Of a DNA stretch of 31,861 nucleotides, positions 1 to 8,517 are shown in pieces. Source of the stretch: UBA6921 sp031363085 (GTDB taxonomy: Bacteria > Pseudomonadota > Gammaproteobacteria > SG8-11); assembly GCA_031363085.1 (NCBI GenBank), contig JANLTU010000041.1:1-31861 (forward strand). Direction: 5' to 3'. Both the position numbers and the translations under genes were made by a program. The notes beneath the pieces are model-generated. The model saw nothing but the letters and a program-made list of their open reading frames with translations. It did not search any database and had not been told where the DNA came from. Every line of letters begins with the position of its first letter. The first letter of the stretch is position 1.

Positions 1-484
1 GTTGCTCGGAAAAAATCATCGAAATTCCGACGCAATCGGGTTTGAGAGCCAGCACCTCCGCGATGCATTCCGCAAGAATGGGCGGAAAGTTTTGCGTGCG
101 TTCATACTCCGCACATTCCGCCGTGAACATCTTGGTCGCAAACTGGCAGAAATTTGCAAACGCATTGCCGCTCTGCACATAGAGATCGGGGCGGCTGAAC
201 ATGAAGTCGTTACCCAAACCCCGCATGACCTTGGCCGCTTGGGCTAACTCCTCATTGGTAGCACCAATTTCGGCACAGGCTTGATCGCTGAGTCGGCCGG
301 TGCCCGCCGTAATCCCGGAAAAAACTTTATGCAGGAACCACAGATTCAAATCGAGCAACTTGATCTCCCAATTGGGAAGTTGCCTTTCGACATAACCTTT
401 CAACATCGCGATACCCAACGGGGGCGACGTGGAAATAGTGACCATGGGAAAAACCAGAACCAGGGTTTTTTTGGCAGCCTCCAT
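1..484 (-). CDS. B12-binding radical SAM protein, N-terminal part (cut by window edge)
   Basis: About 161 codons are visible, starting at ATG 484 behind a strong AGGAGGT ribosome site and running off the left edge. The protein begins MEAAKKTLVLVFPMV and contains PPLGIAMLKGYVE near residues 22-34, then a hydrophobic strand VGISMIFSEQ at the cut. This arrangement (a PPLG-x-x-x-L helix start, then a DVVGIS-type strand) is typical of the cobalamin-binding Rossmann domain that precedes the radical SAM core in B12-dependent radical SAM enzymes, including the RiPP-maturation subgroup. The CxxxCxxC cluster motif would lie outside the window, so the radical SAM assignment is inference from the N-terminal domain. 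It lies 206 bp downstream of the receiver-protein operon on the same strand, with an inverted repeat between them, so it may be a separate transcription unit. Substrate unknown. Confidence 0.65.
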   Translation of the reverse strand, partial: MEAAKKTLVLVFPMVTISTSPPLGIAMLKGYVERQLPNWEIKLLDLNLWFLHKVFSGITAGTGRLSDQACAEIGATNEELAQAAKVMRGLGNDFMFSRPDLYVQSGNAFANFCQFATKMFTAECAEYERTQNFPPILAECIAEVLALKPDCVGISMIFSEQ

Positions 485-640
485 GTGACCTCCTCCCGTC
501 ATATTATTTTAGGGCTTCTGCCTGCGGCAGGACTTGCATAATACACGCGCCAACGGAAACCGTGATAGTTGATTCAGGCACTTCTATACTTCTGGATTTC
601 ATCCCCACGGCAAGTTGCTGAAGAAATTCCTTGCTTATCC

Positions 641-676
641 CATTGCCAATTTAAAACGCTACTTAAATTGGCAATG
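641..676. repeat. 14-bp perfect inverted repeat between operon end and radical SAM gene
   Basis: Arms CATTGCCAATTTAA (641-654) and TTAAATTGGCAATG (663-676) are perfectly complementary around an 8-nt loop. It lies 15 bp past the end of the tandem-receiver gene and 157 bp before the radical SAM start. On the minus strand no U-tract follows the stem, so it is not a canonical intrinsic terminator. It could be a weak terminator, an RNA processing stem or a protein-binding operator. Confidence 0.6.
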
Positions 677-690
677 GAATTAAGTGTACT

Positions 691-1503
691 TCAGAAACCC
701 ACACGCAGTCGCTCCGCCGCCAAGCAGGCGTCAATGCGCGACTTTAATATCGGTGCGTAAAACGGCTTCACCACGTAGTCGGCAGCGCCCAGCGACAGGC
801 CGCGCGTCATGGCGTCGCTGCTGTCGTCGCTGGACAGAATAATCACCGGCAGATGGGTGAAGCGCGGGTTGTTTCTGACTTGCTCCAACAACTGAAACCC
901 GTCCACGTCAGGCATCCTCAAGTCCAGCAGCATCAGGTGTATCGTCTCAGTACCCAGCACGCGCAAGGAGGCGTCGGCACTCGCGGCGGTTTTAACCACA
1001 TAGCCAAGCTTGCTCAAGCGATTGGCGAGCAAATCGCGATTGAGCTCGATATCATCAACCACCAAAATGCGCGCGCCTTCGGTTGCGTAGGTAATTTTGC
1101 CCGAGTTGACACGGTGCTTCTGGCTGGCCTTGGCGATGTGCCCCCACACACGCGACTTCAACACCACGACATTGATGGGCTTGACGATGTAGTCGACCGC
1201 GCCCAGCCTGACACACAGCTTGACGCTGCCGATGTCGTTGTCGGCGGTGATCATCATCACCGGCATGCTACGGTGGCCCGGGTCCGCCTTCACCTGCTCC
1301 AATACCGCAAAGCCGCTCATGTCCGGCATCATGATGTCGAGCAACATCAAGTCGAACCGCTCATGCCGCAGCGTATCCAGTGCCTGCTTGCCGCCATTCG
1401 CCACAGCAACGTGATAGCCCTCTTGTTCCATGCGCCGGCTCAGCAGGTCAAGGTTCATTTCATTGTCGTCAACGACGAGCACGGAGCGATTCAACGCTTG
1501 CAT
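691..1503 (-). CDS. Tandem receiver-domain response regulator (REC-REC)
   Basis: A 270-residue cytoplasmic protein made only of two CheY-like receivers. Receiver 1 (about 7-125) has acid pair D12/D13, phosphoacceptor D56 in LLDIMMP, T86 and K108. Receiver 2 (about 144-262) has D150/D151, D194 in LLDLRMP, S224 and K246. Both look phosphorylatable. No output domain follows, so the layout resembles the N-terminal half of PleD without its GGDEF domain. It is the last gene of a minus-strand signalling operon, 9 bp after the preceding single-receiver gene. It probably acts as a phosphate relay, phosphate sink or protein-interaction output for the hybrid kinase encoded upstream. Its signature NEMNxDxLxRRxExxGY is shared with the two other receiver proteins of the operon, suggesting duplication. 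Function beyond receiver identity is inference. Confidence 0.9.
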   Translation of the reverse strand: MQALNRSVLVVDDNEMNLDLLSRRMEQEGYHVAVANGGKQALDTLRHERFDLMLLDIMMPDMSGFAVLEQVKADPGHRSMPVMMITADNDIGSVKLCVRLGAVDYIVKPINVVVLKSRVWGHIAKASQKHRVNSGKITYATEGARILVVDDIELNRDLLANRLSKLGYVVKTAASADASLRVLGTETIHLMLLDLRMPDVDGFQLLEQVRNNPRFTHLPVIILSSDDSSDAMTRGLSLGAADYVVKPFYAPILKSRIDACLAAERLRVGF

Positions 1504-1512
1504 GATTTAAAT

Positions 1513-1890
1513 TCACATCACTTTTTTAGGTGCGAGCCAGGTTTCGATTTTTTTCAGCAGCCGATCAAATTCAACCGGCTTGGTATCGTAATCGTCACAG
1601 CCTGAAGCCAAGCCTTTTTCGCGATCACCCGCCATGGCATGCGCCGACAACCCGATGACCGGAATCTTGCGGATGTCGTCCGTGGCTTTGAGCCGACGCG
1701 TGACTTCCCAGCCGTCCAGGATCGGCAGGCTCATGTCCATTAAAATCAAGTCCGGCAATTCGGTAACTGTCAAGGTCAGCGCCTGACTCCCGTCGACCGC
1801 AATCACCACCTGGTAGCCTTTACGCTCCAGGCGACGCGACAACATATCGCGATTCATCTCGTTATCTTCGACGAGTAATATTTTCGCCAC
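1513..1890 (-). CDS. Single-domain response regulator (CheY-like)
   Basis: A 125-residue stand-alone receiver: acidic pocket E8/D9, phosphoacceptor D52 in LMDMSLP, S82 and K104. The start is GTG at 1890 (protein MAKILLVEDN), supported by an AGGAGG ribosome site a few bases upstream. It resembles single-domain receivers that follow hybrid kinases (DivK-like, with the DMSLP signature), which shuttle phosphate between proteins. It sits between the receiver-HD-GYP gene (38 bp upstream) and the tandem-receiver gene (9 bp downstream), so it is almost certainly cotranscribed with them. With no output domain, its role is probably to relay or modulate phosphorylation in this pathway. The precise partner cannot be read from sequence. 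Confidence 0.92.
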   Translation of the reverse strand: MAKILLVEDNEMNRDMLSRRLERKGYQVVIAVDGSQALTLTVTELPDLILMDMSLPILDGWEVTRRLKATDDIRKIPVIGLSAHAMAGDREKGLASGCDDYDTKPVEFDRLLKKIETWLAPKKVM

Positions 1891-1928
1891 AAACTGGTCC
1901 TCCTACTCACGCCCCCCGCGCTGTTAAA

Positions 1929-3026
1929 TTAGGCTTCTTCCGGCGGATCGGTATAGAACTCGCGCACTTTTTTAAATTCGTCTTCTCGTGCCAGAAACGC
2001 CTCGATGACCGCCGGATCAAAGTGAGCGCCAGATTGGGTCAAGATAATTTCGCGGCTGGCGTCATGCGCAAAAGGCTCTTTGTAACAACGCTTGGAGGTC
2101 AGCGCGTCGTAGACGTCGCCCAGCGCAAGGATGCGTGCAACCAGCGGAATTTCATCGCCGCGCAAGCCGTACGGGTAGCCCGAGCCGTCCCATTTTTCGT
2201 GATGCCCACCGGCGATTGCCATGCCGGTACGAATCAACTCATTACCCGGGTACTCGCGATTCACCTGCAATAAGGTTTGTGCGCCGACAAACGTGTGCGT
2301 GCGCATGATGACCCATTCGACCTCGGTCAACTTGCCGGGCTTCAATAACACCGCATCGGGAATGCCGACTTTGCCGATGTCATGCAGCGGGCTCGCCGCG
2401 TAAATGTTGTCAATGTAGCGCTTGTCGATAACCCCCTGGTAGCGCGGCGTGGTGGCAAGACAGGTGGATAAAATGCGGCAGTATTCGCGCATGCGTTCCA
2501 GATGTTCGCCGGTTTCCGGATCGCGTGACTCGGCCAGTTTCGACATGGCGAAAATGGCACCCAGTTGCGCTTCGGTGATTTCCCGCACTTGTTCACGCAC
2601 GCGATTTTCCAGCAACGCATTCTGCGCTTCGATTTTTTCGCGGTAATTTTCTTCCTGATCATGCAAGCGCTTTTTTTCAAGACATGCGCCCACGCGCGCC
2701 TTGAGCAAGGTGGGATTGAACGGCTTCAGCACGTAATCCTCGGCGCCCATTTCAATGCAACGCACCACGCTCTCCATTTCTTCCAGCGCGGTGATCATGA
2801 TGACCGGAATGTGTCGCAACACCGGCGATGCTTTGAGCCGCTCCAGCACCTGGTAGCCGTCGACCTCGGGCATCATGATGTCGAGCAACACCAAGTCGTA
2901 GCTGTACATGGCGGTTTTTTCGAGCGCATGTCGGCCATTTTCGGCAACGTCGACACGATAGCCGTCGCGCTCCAGGCGGCGCGTCAGCATGTCACGATTC
3001 ATCTCGTTGTCGTCGACCACCAACAC
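1929..3026 (-). CDS. Receiver-HD-GYP response regulator, c-di-GMP phosphodiesterase
   Basis: About 365 residues. A receiver (1-115; D49 phosphoacceptor in LLDIMMP, K101) is followed by a coiled linker (about 120-155) and an HD-GYP domain. The HD-GYP motifs are intact: H215-D216 in LHDIGKVGIPD, HHEKWDGSGYP at 275-285, and D304 in ALGDVYDAL. Such proteins hydrolyse cyclic di-GMP when the receiver is phosphorylated, changing motility or biofilm behaviour. It is the only clearly enzymatic output in the operon. The start used is GTG 3026, but this begins directly at MLVVDD, a few residues shorter than usual. The frame is open further upstream, and a ribosome-site-like AAGAGGTGG lies at 3057-3065, so the true start may be upstream at an unusual codon. 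It is downstream of the hybrid kinase gene, its likely phosphate donor. Confidence 0.92.
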   Translation of the reverse strand: MLVVDDNEMNRDMLTRRLERDGYRVDVAENGRHALEKTAMYSYDLVLLDIMMPEVDGYQVLERLKASPVLRHIPVIMITALEEMESVVRCIEMGAEDYVLKPFNPTLLKARVGACLEKKRLHDQEENYREKIEAQNALLENRVREQVREITEAQLGAIFAMSKLAESRDPETGEHLERMREYCRILSTCLATTPRYQGVIDKRYIDNIYAASPLHDIGKVGIPDAVLLKPGKLTEVEWVIMRTHTFVGAQTLLQVNREYPGNELIRTGMAIAGGHHEKWDGSGYPYGLRGDEIPLVARILALGDVYDALTSKRCYKEPFAHDASREIILTQSGAHFDPAVIEAFLAREDEFKKVREFYTDPPEEA

Positions 3027-3120
3027 CGAGGCGGGATGTACTGTCGTATCCGTAAACCACCTCTTTCGTTTTAAATACTGAATTCAAGCGTACGCTGCGC
3101 ACGCACGCCAATTAAAAAAG

Positions 3121-5490
3121 TCACGCCTCTGCACCACGCCGGGGCGCATAGGACGACACGATGTCGCCGACGATCTCCAGCAAGCGTTCGCGTGCCTGTT
3201 CGTGCTTGACCAACACACCCTCAAGGGCGCCGATGTGCGCTTTCCCAACGGCGCTTTGCGAGGTTAACAACACCACCGGAATCGCGCGCCATTCATTTTT
3301 TTTACGCAACTCGGCAAGGAATTCGATGCCGTCCATCTCCGGCAAAATCAAATCGAGCAGGATCAATGCCGGCTTGTGTTGGTTCATTTGGGCCAGTGCC
3401 GCCTTGCCGTGTTCGGCCTCATCCACCGTCCACCCGCCGCTGAGCAAGGCATCGCGCATGCGCGTACGCTCGCTGTGGTCATGATCCACCAGCAGGATAC
3501 GACTTTGTTGTGGCATACGGACACGCTGTATTACTTCGTCCAACAGTTTTTCGCGATTGATGGGTTTATTCAATTTCATGCTTGCGCCGCGCTCCAAGGC
3601 ATCACCTTCATTATCCAGCATGGTCAACATGATCACCGGTACTAACGCCAACTGCTCATCACGTTTGAATTCCTCCAACACCGCCCAACCGTCCATGCCC
3701 TCCATCAACACGTCCAGCAGCACCACGTCGGGACGAAAACTTTTTGCCAAGGCTAAACCGTCTAAGCCATTAAAGCCTGACAAAATACTGAAGCCTTCCT
3801 TACGCAGGGTGCGCGTCATCAAATCATGTACCGCAAGATCGTCGTCGATCACCAGCACGGTAGCCTGGCGGCTGCGTCGGTCAGTCAATTTGCGCAGCGC
3901 TCCAGCAGCGTCCGGCTGCGCCTGCGCCGCTACTGGATCGGCACCTGCCAAGTCTTCTATAGTGGGCAAGGACAACCCGCCCGGCAGTTGCGCGCCGGTC
4001 TCCACGCCTGCCAGCGACGGCGCCGCAGGATGGCTCACCATAGCGTCGCTCAACTCCACCGGCAAGATCACGGTAAAGATCGACCCCTGTCCCATGCGGC
4101 TGTCCGCAGTAATCGAGCCCCCCAGCATGCCGCAAAAGCGCCGGCTAATGGCCAAACCCAGGCCCGTGCCGCCGTAACGACGCGTGGTGGAGGCATCCGC
4201 CTGGGTAAACGCCTCGAACAAGCCGGCAATCTGCCGGTCGTCCATGCCGATGCCCGAATCGGTGACTTGAAACACCACCCATTCGCGACCGTTGTTGGCT
4301 TGCTTGCGTACCGCGAGCTTGGCCTGTCCGCTGTGGGTAAACTTCGCGGCATTGCTCAACAAATTGAACAGCACCTGGCGCATCTTGGTCATGTCCGAGC
4401 GTACGTAGCCGATGTCGGGCGCGCATTCGCAGATAAACTGGTTTTTATTTTTGTCCATCACCGGCTGCACCGTGGCGACGGCATCTTGCACCACCGGGTA
4501 TAAATCGAAGTACTCGATATACAGCCGCATCTTGCCGGCTTCGATTTTGGAAATATCCAGAATGTCGTTGATCAGCGCCAACAGATGCCGCCCCGAAGAA
4601 TATATTTTGCTCAGGTCCGACACGTAACTGTCATGGCCGCGCTCGCGCGCCTCTTCTTGCAAAATCTCGCTGTAACCGATGATGGCATTCAGCGGGGTGC
4701 GCAATTCATGGCTCATATTGGCGAGAAACTGGCTCTTGGCTTGGCTTGCAGATTCAGCTTCAAGCTTGGCACGCAGTGCGATTTCCATCGCCTGATGTTC
4801 GGCGATCAATTCTTCTTGTTGTTGCTTGATGCGTTTGAGCATGCCTTCGGAGGCGCGCCAGACCTGGCGAATTTCGGCGCTGGCGGTACGGCTGGGCGGG
4901 GGCAGGGCGGGTAATTTTTCCACATCGATTTCGCGCAGCTTGCTGGCGAGCACTTCCAGCGGTCGCAGTAGGCGCGACACCATGCGCTGCACTGCCAGCA
5001 ACAACACCAGACTGAGCGCCGCACCCAGCAACAATTTACGCCGCGCGTCCAACAACAACTGGTGAAAAAAAGCGCCGTTGTAGACCAGATGTAAGGTGCC
5101 CAACATGGATTGGCTGTTGCGCGAAAACAATGCGGTGTCGACATTAATGAATTCGCCGCTGTCGAGGTGATTACTTTTTTCCAAGATTGCACCGTTGAAC
5201 AATTCGACTTTCAAACTGCGGATCATGGGCTGGCCGGTTTTGGTGTCGGTCAGCAAAATGATCTGGCTCAGGATGCCGTCGATGTCCTCGCTCGTGCCGG
5301 TCTCGGCGACGTCTTGCAGCAACTCGGTGTAGTGCGACACCAGCAAATCCGCCTTGGTCTGCTCACTGCCCAAAATCAACGGCACCACCGAATAGGTCCA
5401 GTGGTACCAGATCGCGCCGGTGAGCAGCACCACCACCGCGAAGAACGCAGCGGTGACCTGGGTTACCAGTTTGTGGAATACCTTATTCAT
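3121..5490 (-). CDS. Membrane hybrid sensor histidine kinase (HisKA-HATPase-REC-REC)
   Basis: 789 residues from ATG 5490; an in-frame ATG at 5520 is also possible. Domains: TM1 about 12-30, a periplasmic sensor about 31-150, TM2 about 152-170, a HAMP-like segment and coiled coil, HisKA with H261 in MSHELRTPLNAIIGY, and HATPase with the N box around N380, DSGIGM at 411-416 and a GTGLGLAIS box. Two C-terminal receivers follow. Receiver A has phosphoacceptor D593 and K642. Receiver B has D713, but its acid pair reads D-H-D and the lysine is not followed by proline, so B may be weaker. The start chosen overlaps the 3' end of the YfiR-like gene by 8 bp, implying translational coupling. The kinase probably receives a periplasmic signal from the two upstream gene products and feeds the receiver proteins encoded downstream. 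Confidence 0.9.
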   Translation of the reverse strand: MNKVFHKLVTQVTAAFFAVVVLLTGAIWYHWTYSVVPLILGSEQTKADLLVSHYTELLQDVAETGTSEDIDGILSQIILLTDTKTGQPMIRSLKVELFNGAILEKSNHLDSGEFINVDTALFSRNSQSMLGTLHLVYNGAFFHQLLLDARRKLLLGAALSLVLLLAVQRMVSRLLRPLEVLASKLREIDVEKLPALPPPSRTASAEIRQVWRASEGMLKRIKQQQEELIAEHQAMEIALRAKLEAESASQAKSQFLANMSHELRTPLNAIIGYSEILQEEARERGHDSYVSDLSKIYSSGRHLLALINDILDISKIEAGKMRLYIEYFDLYPVVQDAVATVQPVMDKNKNQFICECAPDIGYVRSDMTKMRQVLFNLLSNAAKFTHSGQAKLAVRKQANNGREWVVFQVTDSGIGMDDRQIAGLFEAFTQADASTTRRYGGTGLGLAISRRFCGMLGGSITADSRMGQGSIFTVILPVELSDAMVSHPAAPSLAGVETGAQLPGGLSLPTIEDLAGADPVAAQAQPDAAGALRKLTDRRSRQATVLVIDDDLAVHDLMTRTLRKEGFSILSGFNGLDGLALAKSFRPDVVLLDVLMEGMDGWAVLEEFKRDEQLALVPVIMLTMLDNEGDALERGASMKLNKPINREKLLDEVIQRVRMPQQSRILLVDHDHSERTRMRDALLSGGWTVDEAEHGKAALAQMNQHKPALILLDLILPEMDGIEFLAELRKKNEWRAIPVVLLTSQSAVGKAHIGALEGVLVKHEQARERLLEIVGDIVSSYAPRRGAEA

Positions 5491-6052
5491 AGCGTTGCGA
5501 AATGCTGAGCAGTTTTTCATTGATGTTGATGTGCGACTGCATCAGTGTCGGCACATTGAAATACGGCTTGATCCGGCTGCTGATTGCAATCCCGACGGTT
5601 GCGCCGCGCTCCACGTCACCCGCGAACGGCGAGAACACCAGCACGTGATGTTCGGTCGCCGCTTTCATCACGGCCGCGAACAGGTCGTCGGAGAGCGGAT
5701 CGGACAAAAACACCGCTGCCGGCTGTTCCATGCCCTCCGTCACCACTTGTTGCGCGTTGCGTACTGCAAACTCAACTGCCAGGCCGCCGATATTCGTAAA
5801 TGAATTTTTCATCTGCCCGGCAATATGCTGCGCGGCTTCCGCGTCATGCTCGTAGAGCACGAACAAGCGCACGGCGTCGGTGCTCGACAATTTGCTGCGC
5901 AGGTCGAGGTCTACCGCGACGATGCGTGGAAAGATTTCCAGCGAAATACGCACGCGTCGTTCTTCGGTCTCACCGGCGTCAACTGGGGTCGTGGCCACCA
6001 AGCACAGGCAATACAACACCGACACCACCGTGCAACGCAAGGGGCGCGCCAT
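5483..6052 (-). CDS. Exported YfiR/DUF4154-like protein
   Basis: About 189 residues from ATG 6052, beginning MARPLRCTVVSVLYCLC and ending a signal peptide near VDAG. An alternative GTG start at 6103 abuts the receptor stop codon and would add 17 residues before the signal peptide. The mature part has FPRIVAVDL, an alternating strand-helix pattern (VRLFVLYEHDAEAAQHIAGQ), and a C-terminal VGIAISSRIKPYFNVPTL followed by HININEKLLSIS. This ending resembles the YfiR/DUF4154 fold, whose C-terminus reads like INLxxAxxxGLxxSSxLLxLA. YfiR proteins are periplasmic regulators of c-di-GMP enzymes. Its place between a TonB receptor and a hybrid kinase matches a ligand-sensing adaptor role. Family assignment is by recall of pattern, not alignment. 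Neither start has a clear ribosome site. Confidence 0.62.
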   Translation of the reverse strand: MARPLRCTVVSVLYCLCLVATTPVDAGETEERRVRISLEIFPRIVAVDLDLRSKLSSTDAVRLFVLYEHDAEAAQHIAGQMKNSFTNIGGLAVEFAVRNAQQVVTEGMEQPAAVFLSDPLSDDLFAAVMKAATEHHVLVFSPFAGDVERGATVGIAISSRIKPYFNVPTLMQSHININEKLLSISQRYE

Positions 6053-6103
6053 GCTACTGACAATGTTTAATAGTTTAGACACGCGTCTTTGCGTCACCGC
6101 CAC

Positions 6104-8230
6104 TCAGATTTTGTAGCTCGCTGCCAACCACCACTGACGGCCGGGGCGGGGATAGTCACCCGGGTACGTTGCTTGCGGCGCGGGGTACACAACATCGGCG
6201 TCGAATAAATTGCGGACCCCGGCGCGCAAACTCAATGCGGGCATCCCAAGCTTGTCCGCACTGACGGTAAGATCGAGGCTCTGATAGCCATCAAGTGCGG
6301 ATCGTACATCCCCCGTTTCACGCTCGCGCGCCCCAACGTAACGGTATTGGACATTTACAAAGCGATCCGCCTGCGCCTGATACAACACACCCACATTGGC
6401 AAGCCGTTGCGTTGCGCCCCACAGCGAACCCAAGCCTTTTTCGGTATCGCTGTTTTGCATCGATAGGTTGGCGTCCAACTTTAGATTGCGCAACAGCGGC
6501 ACGACACCTTCCAGCTCCAGGCCGCGAATATGCGCTTCACCGCCGTTTTGATATTGCTTTGATGCGGAGTCGACCACGATGATGTGATGCACATCGGAGG
6601 AAAATGCCGTCGCGCGGAAAAGGTGTTGGCCACTGTTATAGACATAGCCGGCCTCAAAGTTATGCATGCGTTCGGGACGTATTTCCGGATTGCCGTTCAC
6701 CACCGGATTTTTCTGCGAGTACAACTCCAGAAATGACGGCGGTCGAAACGCAGCGGAATATTGCAACTTGAGCGTTTGACGGCTCGACAATTGATATACC
6801 GCACCGATACGTGGCGTCACGGCGTTGCCGACATCGTTATAGTGATCAATCCGCAGGCCGCTGGTCACGGCGAGCTTGTCAATACCGGTGTGCTGATCTT
6901 GCAGATAGACACTGACGATGCGGCGATCAAGACCTTCCTTGAGCCAGCTTTCACTGCCGCGATATTTTTGCTGCGGCACCGGAGTAAACCCGGTGCCGCT
7001 CGACGTCAACGCATAGTTGCGCTCGTTCCGGGTATCTCCTTGACGCACGTCGGCGTACTCGATTCCCACCACCTCATAGTGGTGCGGCGCCAGCGGAAAT
7101 TCGAAGGCGCTCTTTACGCTGGTGCGGGTTTCTTCATAATGCGGCCCACCGAGCACGCCGCGCGCGCCGAAGCCCGGAAATCCGGCCGGAAATAATTGCT
7201 GTTTGTTCAAGTCGGTTAGAAAGTGGGTCCAGGCCACGCGCACTTCCGCACGTGTGTCACGACCGATGCGCCAGGGGTTGCGCAACTCGACCGTATTGAA
7301 ATTCCAGTGTCGCACCAACGTTGAACTTTCATCCGGTAGCGCGTCGACCACACCGAAGTGATCGCCGAACGCTGAACGCACATGCTGCATGTAAAGTGAA
7401 GTATCGAAATAGTTCATTTTCAGCACGGCGGAGTGATTGCTCTCACGCTCGTTACTGGCCCCCGGTGCATTGGAAATCGCTCGTAACTCCGGCAACGGCG
7501 AGGTCGCGAGCTTGTCCTTCCCGGACTTGACTGCACCGCCGTCGGTATCGGTCGCGGCAACATTCAGGCTGAAGCCAAATCGGGAATTCTGCGGGTGGTA
7601 ACCGTAAAGTGCGCCCAGAGTGCCACCCTCCACGTCACCATAGCGGGCAAACACCTTGTTGCCGTGCTCCAGCGTAATCACGTCCACAACGCCGGCCAAC
7701 GCGTACTCACCGTAGATTGCCGAACCCGGCCCGCGCACCACTTCAATCCGCTCCACTTGTTCGATGGGAAGCGTGCGCACGGCGGCCACCGGGCCGAGCG
7801 CGGAGTTCACCTCGACACCATTGATCAAGAATTTTATCTTGGTGGATGCGAAAGTTTTGCCCATGCCACGCACCAGAAACTGATATTGCCCGTCACCCGT
7901 CATGGATAACTCAATGCCTGGCACCAAGCCCAGCGCCTCATATACGGTGCGCACGCCTTTCGCGAGCAGGTCCTTGCCATGCAACACCGTGACCATGCCC
8001 GGCACAAAGTCGATATTGAGTTTGGTGCGCGTCGCGATTTCGGTTTCCTCGTCCAGCACCCGCAGCAGATCCGACACCGGATCTTCCTTGAGCAGCGCCG
8101 CCGTCATGGGGGAGTTTTTATTTTCTGCGGCCTCGGCTGGCGCGGCGTGCGCCACAGCGAGCGCACTGCTTGCGACACACATCAGAATTGAAAACATGCG
8201 GTATGGATATTTACCTGTTGCTGCGCTCAT
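6104..8230 (-). CDS. TonB-dependent outer-membrane receptor
   Basis: 708 residues from ATG 8230, which has an AGGA-type ribosome site and begins a signal peptide ending near AVAHAAPAEA. The frame is open further upstream, but that extension lacks export features. The plug domain shows the typical series: a VLHGKDLL segment, YEALGLVPGIE, RGMG, INGVEVN, IEQVERIEVVRGPGSAIYGE and AGVVDVIT. The barrel follows, ending in a C-terminal aromatic-rich strand (WWLAASYKI) as expected of outer-membrane proteins. It belongs to the colicin I/FepA-like group that imports siderophores, cobalamin or other ligands using TonB energy. Here it heads a signalling operon rather than a transporter operon, so it may act mainly in sensing or supply a ligand to the periplasmic partner. 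Ligand not predictable. Confidence 0.9.
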   Translation of the reverse strand: MSAATGKYPYRMFSILMCVASSALAVAHAAPAEAAENKNSPMTAALLKEDPVSDLLRVLDEETEIATRTKLNIDFVPGMVTVLHGKDLLAKGVRTVYEALGLVPGIELSMTGDGQYQFLVRGMGKTFASTKIKFLINGVEVNSALGPVAAVRTLPIEQVERIEVVRGPGSAIYGEYALAGVVDVITLEHGNKVFARYGDVEGGTLGALYGYHPQNSRFGFSLNVAATDTDGGAVKSGKDKLATSPLPELRAISNAPGASNERESNHSAVLKMNYFDTSLYMQHVRSAFGDHFGVVDALPDESSTLVRHWNFNTVELRNPWRIGRDTRAEVRVAWTHFLTDLNKQQLFPAGFPGFGARGVLGGPHYEETRTSVKSAFEFPLAPHHYEVVGIEYADVRQGDTRNERNYALTSSGTGFTPVPQQKYRGSESWLKEGLDRRIVSVYLQDQHTGIDKLAVTSGLRIDHYNDVGNAVTPRIGAVYQLSSRQTLKLQYSAAFRPPSFLELYSQKNPVVNGNPEIRPERMHNFEAGYVYNSGQHLFRATAFSSDVHHIIVVDSASKQYQNGGEAHIRGLELEGVVPLLRNLKLDANLSMQNSDTEKGLGSLWGATQRLANVGVLYQAQADRFVNVQYRYVGARERETGDVRSALDGYQSLDLTVSADKLGMPALSLRAGVRNLFDADVVYPAPQATYPGDYPRPGRQWWLAASYKI

Positions 8231-8517
8231 CGAATCATCCTGAGAAAAGCCGGGACAACTCTCGCACCGGACGCGCGCAAGTGCTGGCACGTGCTTGCGG
8301 CACTGCATTGCTTATTTCGGATCAAGACACGCATAGGTTTAAGAGTAGGCTAATTATTCGTTTGTTTGCTGTGCACGACCCAAATCATTTCGCTGCTATC
8401 CGCTATACAATCGGTACGCATTGAATTGAATGGAAATAACCCTGTTGTGCGGGTCAGCGCCGTTGTAACGCAGTGGCCTGTGCAGCAACCCCGATATTTT
8501 ATGGAGTACAAAATAAA
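8231..8517. promoter_or_regulatory. Divergent intergenic region between receptor operon and RND operon
   Basis: 287 bp separate the divergently transcribed receptor and efflux genes, so both promoters must lie here. The only motif I would point to is TATACAAT at 8404-8411, a reasonable -10 for the plus-strand efflux operon, although no convincing -35 is spaced correctly. A short AT-rich stretch around 8345-8365 could belong to the minus-strand promoter. No gene seen. Confidence 0.35.

Noticed and set aside
853..1605. A 250-codon open frame on the plus strand
   Set aside because: It is antisense to two well-supported receiver genes; its protein is rich in His and Gln with no recognisable domain.
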